A stretch of 21,165 nt of DNA from an uncultured Alcanivoracaceae bacterium (GTDB taxonomy: Bacteria; Pseudomonadota; Gammaproteobacteria; Pseudomonadales; Alcanivoracaceae): contig CALEAR010000218.1 in NCBI GenBank assembly GCA_937943665.1, positions 1-21,165 of the forward strand. The letters run 5' to 3'. Made by a program: the position numbers and the translations under genes. This document shows, in pieces, positions 15,485-21,165 of the stretch; the first letter of the stretch is position 1, and each line of letters starts with the position of its first letter. The notes beneath the pieces are model-generated. The model was not told where the DNA came from and did no database searches. It saw only the letters and a list, made by a program, of their open reading frames with translations.

Positions 15485-16444
15485 TTATCTCTTAGGAAAG
15501 AGCGCTAGTGCTTCTAACGCTTGTTGTTTTTGTTCTGCACCCAAACCAATGGGAATTTCTCCATTAGGCAAACGCAAGCCATAGGGCTGGCGCTCACGTT
15601 CACGCTTCAACACCCAGTAACAGAGCCAACGTAGGCGTTGTTCATTGTGGCCGCTTTGAAAGCTATCCCAATCCAACCATTCACTGCTAGCCTCGGGGGA
15701 TACAAATTCCTTCACGTATAAGCCACGGCCCTGGGCGTAGGTTTTCCAATCCACTTGGCTAGGGGAATCACTATCCGTGTATTCACGCAGCCCGTAAAAC
15801 TCATCCTCACCTTGCCACCATTGTTGTTCTGCACCGTCAGCCTTGGCCTCACCACTAAAGGGCATATGGGGAGTTTCCACCGGCTTCGGCCAAGCCAAAC
15901 AAGATTGCGCCATATCCAATTGGCTCCAGGCCCGTAATAACCCCATGGGATAACGGGTAAAGATCACCAAGCGACCAGGAGCATTCCACCCCCGCTCCCG
16001 TAGGGCAATGGGAAGCGCCACCTTGGCACTTTCCTTTGGCATTAAGGAAACAAACACAGGCGCTGCCGTTGAACCACGCCATCGCAGCCCGATGGCCACC
16101 TGCGCAGCAGAGTCTCGGGCCGTAACCGCATACACTAATCGGCCTTGTTCACCCACAAAGTTAGGCTCCATGCCCTGTGCCTCCACCACCAATCCAGCAA
16201 GGTTGCGGTAGGTGGCTAAAATTACAAGCACAAACTGGCTGGCCAAAAAAAAGGATAAGCCGAGAAGTAAGTTATTTTGATAATTAATGCCGCCAATAAA
16301 AATACCAAAAGCCACCGCAATAAATAGAAATCCATACCCCGTGGGCACAATAAATATGAGCCGTTGTTTCAGAGTCTGCTTTCTTGCCGCGGGCATTCGC
16401 CACGATAGCCATTGGCGATAGCGCTCCTGTAACTGCTTTTTCAT
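15485..16444 (-). CDS. DUF58 domain protein
   Basis: Partner of MoxR ATPases; function not settled, envelope assembly is commonly proposed. The 319 residues start with a basic N-terminus, two adjacent membrane helices (34-52 and 55-78) and a soluble part. The DUF58 signature is GLREYTDSDSPSQVDWKTYAQ followed by GLYVKEF (about 218-247). I chose ATG 16444, seven bases after the moxR stop codon, because the short basic lead before RMPAA suits the family. An ATG at 16474, overlapping moxR by 23 bases, is the alternative. Neither has a clear ribosome site, which suggests coupling to moxR. It sits between moxR and tgpA, the usual order. Confidence 0.9.
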   Translation of the reverse strand: MKKQLQERYRQWLSWRMPAARKQTLKQRLIFIVPTGYGFLFIAVAFGIFIGGINYQNNLLLGLSFFLASQFVLVILATYRNLAGLVVEAQGMEPNFVGEQGRLVYAVTARDSAAQVAIGLRWRGSTAAPVFVSLMPKESAKVALPIALRERGWNAPGRLVIFTRYPMGLLRAWSQLDMAQSCLAWPKPVETPHMPFSGEAKADGAEQQWWQGEDEFYGLREYTDSDSPSQVDWKTYAQGRGLYVKEFVSPEASSEWLDWDSFQSGHNEQRLRWLCYWVLKRERERQPYGLRLPNGEIPIGLGAEQKQQALEALALFPKR

Positions 16445-16451
16445 AAACAAA

Positions 16452-17357
16452 TTAAGGTACCACGGGTACGGCATTAATCAGCAAGGCTGCCGCATCTGCC
16501 GCTTGGTGTTGTCCCACGAGCACTAAACGATGGTTGATTACCTCCCCAAGCACCGCCTGGATATCTTCAGGCACCACATAATCACGGTCATCAATCAATG
16601 CCCAAGCCTTTGCCGCTTGCAAAAGGCCAAGACCAGCGCGAGGCGATAACCCATAACTAAAGGCCCCACTGTGTCGGCTGTGATGTAATAACCGTTGCAA
16701 GTACTCTAATAAATGGGTGCTCGCTTTTATGGCTCGCACCTGTTGCATTAACCCTAATAAATTTTCTTGAGAAAGCGCTGCTGGTAACTCCAACGCCGCA
16801 CCACGAGTGCCGCCGGCAGCGAGCAACTCCAGCTCAGCTTCCCGAGCTGGGTAGCCTAGGCTTAAACGCATTAAAAAACGGTCTAACTGAGATTCTGGCA
16901 AGGGAAAGGTGCCGCCCTGCTCCACAGGGTTTTGTGTGGCAATCACAAAGAAAGGCGCGGGAAGCTCGTGGCTTTCGCCATCCACTGTTACCTGCATTTC
17001 TTCCATGGCTTCCAATAGCGCACTCTGGGTTTTTGGCGCCGCTCGGTTAATTTCATCAGCCAATAATAACTGGGTGAACACAGGCCCCTGACGAAATTGA
17101 AAGCTGCGGCGTTCGGGATCAAACACAGAAACCCCCACAATATCCGCAGGCAACATATCGCTAGTAAACTGAATACGCTGAAAATCCAGGGCAAAAACGC
17201 GAGCCAATGCATGGGCTAAGGTGGTTTTTCCCATACCGGGCAAATCTTCGATGAGCAAATGGCCACCTGCCAATAAACAAGCCACCGCTTTTTTTACCGT
17301 ATCTTGCTTACCCAGAATAACCTTATTTAACGCCGCTAAGGCAGAAGCAACTCCCAT
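16452..17357 (-). CDS. MoxR-family AAA+ ATPase
   Basis: Cytoplasmic AAA+ chaperone-like ATPase, usually working with DUF58 and von Willebrand proteins. The 301 residues hold Walker A LPGMGKTT (39-46), Walker B LLLADE (97-102), sensor 1 ATQNP (140-144) and the C-terminal lid with SYGLSPRAGLGLLQAAKAWA. The start is ATG 17357, with GAGGGG about five bases upstream. An ATG at 17387 is rejected because it falls within the stem of the metZ terminator. First gene of the moxR-DUF58-tgpA operon. The metZ terminator ends about ten bases before the ribosome site, so promoter supply is unclear. Confidence 0.95.
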   Translation of the reverse strand: MGVASALAALNKVILGKQDTVKKAVACLLAGGHLLIEDLPGMGKTTLAHALARVFALDFQRIQFTSDMLPADIVGVSVFDPERRSFQFRQGPVFTQLLLADEINRAAPKTQSALLEAMEEMQVTVDGESHELPAPFFVIATQNPVEQGGTFPLPESQLDRFLMRLSLGYPAREAELELLAAGGTRGAALELPAALSQENLLGLMQQVRAIKASTHLLEYLQRLLHHSRHSGAFSYGLSPRAGLGLLQAAKAWALIDDRDYVVPEDIQAVLGEVINHRLVLVGQHQAADAAALLINAVPVVP

Positions 17358-17372
17358 GAATTCCCCTCTTAT

Positions 17373-17395
17373 AAAAACGCCGGGCAAGCCCGGCG
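17373..17395 (-). terminator. Rho-independent terminator after metZ
   Basis: On the minus strand CGCCGGG-CTTG-CCCGGCG forms a perfect 7-base G/C stem with a stable tetraloop, followed by five T. It starts nine bases after the metZ stop codon and abuts the ribosome site of moxR, which runs the same way. Confidence 0.9.
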
Positions 17396-17404
17396 ATACC
17401 CAGC

Positions 17405-18613
17405 TTAAGCATACCCAATGGCCGTTAAGCCTCTTCGCATTTCCTGTTTTAGGTCTTCAATATCTTCTAACCCCACAGAAAGACGAATTAAGTTTTCTGT
17501 GATGCCAGCTTCTTGTTTTTCTTCAGGGGTTAAACGCCCATGTGTGGTGGAAGCCGGATGGGTAATGGTGGTTTTCACATCCCCTAGATTGGCCGTAATG
17601 GAGATCATTTTGGTGGCATCAATAAAACGCCATGCTACCTCTCGTTCACGGCTACCCTCTGGGTTTACCAAAGTAAAGGATAGCACACCGCCATAGCCAT
17701 TTTGCTGCTTGCTTGCTAGCTCATGGTTCGGGTGGCTTTCAAGGCCTGAATAATACACATGCTCCACCCCTTCTTGCTGTTCTAACCATCGTGCTAAGGC
17801 TAAGGCATTATCGCAATGGGCCCGCATTCTTATGGGTAAGGTTTCAAGCCCTTTTAAAAACACCCAAGCATTAAAGGGGCTCAAACTTGCCCCTGTGGTG
17901 CGCAAAAAGGCAAATACCTCTTCCAAGGCGTCATGCCTACCCACCACTGCACCGCCCACGCAGCGGCCCTGGCCATCTAAATATTTGGTGGCACTATGAA
18001 TCACATAATCTGCCCCTAAAGCTAAAGGCTTTTGTACCACGGGTGTGCAGAAGCAATTATCCACAATGAGCTCAGCCTCGTGCTCATGGGCTAACTCAGC
18101 CAAAGCGCGAATATCTCCCACCTCTGCCAAAGGGTTGGAAGGTGTTTCTAGGTACAAAAAACGGGTGTTAGGACGAATTGCTTGGCGCCATGCCTCCAAA
18201 TCATCAATATCCACCAAGGTGTACTCGAGCCCAAATTTGGTGAAATAACGACGAAAAACAGAGTTAGTGGTACCAAACAAGCTGCGTGAACTCACCACAT
18301 GCTCCCCAGGAGAAAGCAAGGCAAAAAACAAGCCAAAAATAGCCCCCATACCGGAGCCAAAGGCCACGGCTCTTTCCCCACCCTCCATGGCGGCAAGCCG
18401 TTGCTCAAAAGCACGTACCGTGGGATTTGAAAAACGGGAATACACATTACCCGGTTGGCTACCATCAAAACGCCCTGCCGCCTGCGCCGCACTCTCGTAC
18501 ACAAAACTTGATGTTAAAGACAATGTTTCTGAGTGGGCCATTTCATCGGTGCGTAATTCTGCACTGCGAATGGCTAAGGTGGCTAAGGCTAACGCATTAT
18601 TCTCATCGTTCAT
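17405..18613 (-). CDS. metZ: O-succinylhomoserine sulfhydrylase MetZ
   Basis: PLP enzyme of methionine synthesis: makes homocysteine from O-succinylhomoserine and sulfide in one step, bypassing cystathionine. The 402 residues match the family. The Cys/Met-metabolism PLP signature is DYVIHSATKYLDGQGR with the cofactor lysine K210. YSRFSNPTV (58-66) holds the phosphate-binding Tyr and Arg, and ETPSNP and DNCFCTP are in place. The ATG at 18613 has GAGGA eleven bases upstream, which is rather far. It follows purF by 41 bases and ends at a terminator, matching the Pseudomonas order. A related gamma-synthase cannot be fully excluded but the context favours MetZ. Confidence 0.94.
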   Translation of the reverse strand: MNDENNALALATLAIRSAELRTDEMAHSETLSLTSSFVYESAAQAAGRFDGSQPGNVYSRFSNPTVRAFEQRLAAMEGGERAVAFGSGMGAIFGLFFALLSPGEHVVSSRSLFGTTNSVFRRYFTKFGLEYTLVDIDDLEAWRQAIRPNTRFLYLETPSNPLAEVGDIRALAELAHEHEAELIVDNCFCTPVVQKPLALGADYVIHSATKYLDGQGRCVGGAVVGRHDALEEVFAFLRTTGASLSPFNAWVFLKGLETLPIRMRAHCDNALALARWLEQQEGVEHVYYSGLESHPNHELASKQQNGYGGVLSFTLVNPEGSREREVAWRFIDATKMISITANLGDVKTTITHPASTTHGRLTPEEKQEAGITENLIRLSVGLEDIEDLKQEMRRGLTAIGYA

Positions 18614-18654
18614 GGAAAAAAGTATCCTCTTCGAGTACCGGCGGCAACTCGGCT

Positions 18655-20163
18655 TTACTCGGCATTATGTAAATCAATGGCCGCATCCTTCGCAGCCATA
18701 TTAAGGGTTCTATCCTGCTTTCGTAGCTCTAACAAATAGCTTTGCTCAGCTTGGCACGCCTTCCCCGCAATATAACGCCCATCGAACACAGAGCTTTCAA
18801 ACTCAGTAATCTCAGGGTTCCCCTCGCGGCAGGCTTCCACTAACGCTTCGAGATCTTGAAAAATTAAACCATCGGCGCCAATGAGCTCGCACACCTCTTC
18901 TGTGGTGCGCCCATGGGCGATTAACTCATGGGCATCTGGCATATCGATACCGTACATATTGGGGTAACGCACCGCAGGGGAAGCGGAAGCAAAGTACACC
19001 TTATTCGCGCCTGCGTCTCGCGCCATTTGAATGATTTCATTACAGGTGGTGCCACGCACAATGGAATCATCCACTAGCAGCACATTCTTTCCAGCAAACT
19101 CCAACTCAATGGCGTTTAACTTTTGGCGAACAGATTTCTTACGCTGTTGTTGGCCCGGCATAATAAAGGTGCGGCCAATGTAGCGGTTTTTAATGAAGCC
19201 TTCGCGGTATTTAATATCAAGGGTGTTAGCTAACTCTAGGGCGGAAGTGCGGCTCGTATCGGGCACGGGAATCACCACATCAATATCATGATTAGGCCAT
19301 TCACGCTGAATTTTCTCTGCTAAGGTTTCACCCATGCGCAAACGGGATTTATACACAGAGATTTGATCCATAATGGAATCAGGCCGAGCCAAATACACTT
19401 GCTCAAAAATACAGGGACTCAATTGGGTTTCATCCGAGCACACTTGGCTAAAAAACTGCCCATCAGCGGTAATATAAATGGCTTCTCCGGGTGCCACGTC
19501 TCTTTCGAGCTGAAACCCCAAAGCTGAAAGCGCCACACTTTCAGAGGCCACCATATATTCCTTGCCCTGTTCCGTTTCACGGCTACCAAAACACAAAGGG
19601 CGAATGCCAAAACGATCACGAAAAGCAAGAATCCCGTAACCGGTCACCATGGCCACTGCCGCATAGGCGCCCTGTAAGCGTTCATGTACACGACGAATGG
19701 CCGCAAAGAAATCCTCAGGCTCAGGAATAAACTTGCCAATTTGCTGCAATTCATGGGCCAGTACGTTTAATAATACCTCACCATCTGAGGCGGTATTAAT
19801 ATGGCGCAAATCAGCTCGGAAAATATCTTCCACTAAGGAAGAGGTGTTAATTAGGTTTCCGTTCTGCGCCAAGGTAATGCCGTAGGGAGAATTCACATAA
19901 AACGGCTGTGCTTCTGCGGGGCCAGTGGCATTGGAGTTTGGGTAGCGCACATGGCCTATACCCATTTTTCCCACCAAGTTGCGCATGTGGCGCGTGCGAA
20001 ACACATCGCGCACCATGCCCACATCTTTACGTAGAGCCAAACGATCACCATCGCAAGTGACAATGCCCGCTGCATCTTGACCACGGTGTTGTAATACGGT
20101 GAGCGCATCATAGATGCTTTGGTTCACATTGCTGCGGCCCACTATCCCCACTATCCCACACAT
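18655..20163 (-). CDS. purF: Amidophosphoribosyltransferase PurF
   Basis: First committed enzyme of purine synthesis: makes phosphoribosylamine from PRPP and glutamine. The 502 residues start MCGIVGIVG, so removal of Met exposes the glutaminase nucleophile Cys2; there is no propeptide, as in E. coli. The glutaminase domain shows GHVRYPNSNATGPAEAQPF (70-88), NGN (101-103) and SDGE (126-129). The PRPP loop VLLVDDSIVRGTT is at 361-373. The start is fixed by Cys2 and by GAGGAG seven bases upstream; a 61-codon extension reading back into cvpA is rejected. The cvpA stop codon is 16 bases upstream. Confidence 0.98.
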   Translation of the reverse strand: MCGIVGIVGRSNVNQSIYDALTVLQHRGQDAAGIVTCDGDRLALRKDVGMVRDVFRTRHMRNLVGKMGIGHVRYPNSNATGPAEAQPFYVNSPYGITLAQNGNLINTSSLVEDIFRADLRHINTASDGEVLLNVLAHELQQIGKFIPEPEDFFAAIRRVHERLQGAYAAVAMVTGYGILAFRDRFGIRPLCFGSRETEQGKEYMVASESVALSALGFQLERDVAPGEAIYITADGQFFSQVCSDETQLSPCIFEQVYLARPDSIMDQISVYKSRLRMGETLAEKIQREWPNHDIDVVIPVPDTSRTSALELANTLDIKYREGFIKNRYIGRTFIMPGQQQRKKSVRQKLNAIELEFAGKNVLLVDDSIVRGTTCNEIIQMARDAGANKVYFASASPAVRYPNMYGIDMPDAHELIAHGRTTEEVCELIGADGLIFQDLEALVEACREGNPEITEFESSVFDGRYIAGKACQAEQSYLLELRKQDRTLNMAAKDAAIDLHNAE

Positions 20164-20179
20164 GTTCGGCTCCTCACTC

Positions 20180-20764
20180 CTACTGGTTAAGCGGTTGTTT
20201 CTCGACGGTTTCATCCTCAGGTGGAGAAGCTTTTGCCTCCTCGCCCCTGGGCGGCATGGATGCTTGAGCCTTGGTGGGCTCAAGTTGCCAAAAAAACTGA
20301 AAGGTTTGTTTGCCCATTTCTTTTGTCCACCCCTCAAGCCCCACAAAATAAGGGGCTAAATGAGAAGATTCCCACCAAGGGTCTTCTTCTATCATGGGAC
20401 GAAACAGGGCCACCAAAACAGTGACAATTAACACGCCTCGTAAGGCGCCAAAAACCATACCAAGCACACGATCTGTGCCAGAAAGCCCTGTGGCTTTCAC
20501 TAATAAATGGGTGAGTTTGCCGATGATGGCACCTAAAATAAGCACTACCACAAAAAGTAGGCCGAAGGCCACAGCCATACGCAAGCTGGGCATTTCAATG
20601 GTGTCTACCAGATAGGAATCCAGTTGTGGAGAGAATAAGCGTGCCACAATAAATGCTGCGGCCCACGTAAGCAGGGAAAGCGCTTCGCGAACGAAGCCGC
20701 GCCACAAACTTACCACCGCCGATAGGGCAATGATGCCAAGAATTATACCGTCCGCGATGCTCAT
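20180..20764 (-). CDS. cvpA: CvpA family inner-membrane protein
   Basis: Membrane protein named for colicin V production in E. coli, with a wider envelope-stress role suggested in the family. The 194 residues contain four membrane helices (about 4-21, 26-43, 62-84, 101-121), with the family segment SLWRGFVREALSLLTW between the first two. The C-terminal 50 residues are polar, rich in Pro, Glu and Lys, and probably disordered. The ATG at 20764 has no good ribosome site. It sits directly before purF, the usual arrangement. In E. coli a PurR site precedes cvpA; none was recognised here. The 58-base gap upstream contains a weak TATTAT box. Confidence 0.95.
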   Translation of the reverse strand: MSIADGIILGIIALSAVVSLWRGFVREALSLLTWAAAFIVARLFSPQLDSYLVDTIEMPSLRMAVAFGLLFVVVLILGAIIGKLTHLLVKATGLSGTDRVLGMVFGALRGVLIVTVLVALFRPMIEEDPWWESSHLAPYFVGLEGWTKEMGKQTFQFFWQLEPTKAQASMPPRGEEAKASPPEDETVEKQPLNQ

Positions 20765-20822
20765 AGGTGTAAAGCCGAGTTAAAAAAACATAATAACAAA
20801 TAAACGCCTTGGCCCCCAAATA

Positions 20823-21165
20823 CTATTGTGGCAAAGGCACCACCTGCCCTTTAATGGGAGCAAGTTCCGCTTCATCCTGTAGCTCGGTTAATAGATCAAT
20901 GGCATCACTGCGATCCAAGGTGGGCCCAGCGTAAACAAGGTACTGCTTTTCCCCATTCCCAGAAACTTCACGCCAAAAAGCGCTGTATTGCTGCTCGTGA
21001 AGTTGCTGTACCGCTGTTTCCGCTTGTGCGTAGTCCTCAAAGGCTCCCACCAATACAGCCCAGCCCGATAAATAGGGCTCAGGCTCTTTATTTATGGGGG
21101 CGTCTTCTTCGGCCCCCCCTGCGCTTGGGGCATATTGCTGCCAATCCTGCTGTAATTGTTCCACC
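20823..21165 (-). CDS. SPOR-domain protein (DedD-like), 5' end beyond the window
   Basis: The visible 114 codons are the C-terminal part of a peptidoglycan-binding SPOR protein. An acidic, Pro-containing linker precedes the SPOR fold, which starts at WAVLVGAFEDYAQAETAVQQL, continues with YLVYAGPTLDRSDAIDLLTEL, and ends in GQVVPLPQ. SPOR domains bind denuded glycans at the division septum. The N-terminal membrane anchor expected of DedD lies outside the window, so the GTG at the edge is not taken as the start. Its place before cvpA-purF matches Pseudomonas and E. coli. Confidence 0.87.
   Translation of the reverse strand, partial: VEQLQQDWQQYAPSAGGAEEDAPINKEPEPYLSGWAVLVGAFEDYAQAETAVQQLHEQQYSAFWREVSGNGEKQYLVYAGPTLDRSDAIDLLTELQDEAELAPIKGQVVPLPQ

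Noticed and set aside
17358..17387. Upstream ATG for moxR
   Set aside because: It lies in the stem of the metZ terminator; the ATG at 17357 has a strong ribosome site.
20164..20346. 61-codon N-terminal extension of purF
   Set aside because: It reads back through the cvpA gene. The enzyme needs Cys right after Met, and GAGGAG sits seven bases before the ATG at 20163.
20765..20822. PurR operator before cvpA
   Set aside because: No sequence like the E. coli palindrome (ACGCAAACGTTTGCGT type) was found; only a weak TATTAT box is present.

Overview
The window reads as a chromosomal core segment of a gammaproteobacterium with roughly balanced base composition, related to the Pseudomonas/Alcanivorax/Marinobacter group. 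The evidence is the gene set (a ThrH-type HAD enzyme, MetZ, RlmG, a TgpA-type transglutaminase, bacterial ACBP) and the order SPOR protein-cvpA-purF-metZ, which is the Pseudomonas order. I cannot name a genus from the sequence alone. No insertion sequence, phage gene, CRISPR array or integrase was seen.

Layout. At the left edge a strong leftward sigma-70 promoter with a stable-RNA look points out of the window. Next come gltX (minus) and dusA (plus), which are divergent. An unrecognised 118-residue protein (minus) meets dusA tail to tail. A 294-bp intergenic region rich in palindromes precedes three plus-strand genes: a MEST-like alpha/beta hydrolase with Asn in place of the catalytic Asp, a PF10118 'metal-dependent hydrolase' that carries a diiron ligand pattern, and a family V-like lipase/esterase. 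A bidirectional terminator closes this group. On the minus strand follow thrH and cysB, an unrecognised 218-residue protein with a DUF2489 membrane protein, and rlmG. A divergent MerR-family regulator is next, converging on a minus-strand lipid cassette (PlsC-type acyltransferase, acyl-CoA-binding protein, thioesterase). The last two operons, both minus, are moxR-DUF58-tgpA and SPOR protein-cvpA-purF-metZ. The window cuts the SPOR gene.

How the genes fit together. Three themes recur. (1) Translation and RNA modification: gltX, dusA, rlmG and the stable-RNA promoter. (2) Sulfur, homoserine and purine metabolism: cysB, thrH, metZ, purF. (3) Acyl and ester chemistry: two alpha/beta hydrolases, the PF10118 protein, and the PlsC-ACBP-thioesterase cassette with a cysteine-free MerR regulator next to it. 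There is no clear defence or mobile system. The most interesting signals are the Asn-for-Asp nucleophile swap, an anti-Shine-Dalgarno hairpin on the PF10118 gene, the bacterial ACBP cassette, and two places where a perfect terminator abuts the ribosome binding site of the next co-directional gene.

Several starts were shortened by reading ribosome binding sites and terminators: purF (ATG at 20163, giving Cys2), moxR (17357), the thioesterase (GTG at 12401) and the DUF58 protein (16444). thrH starts with GTG; rlmG and merR start with TTG. No gene-free stretch exceeds 300 bases.
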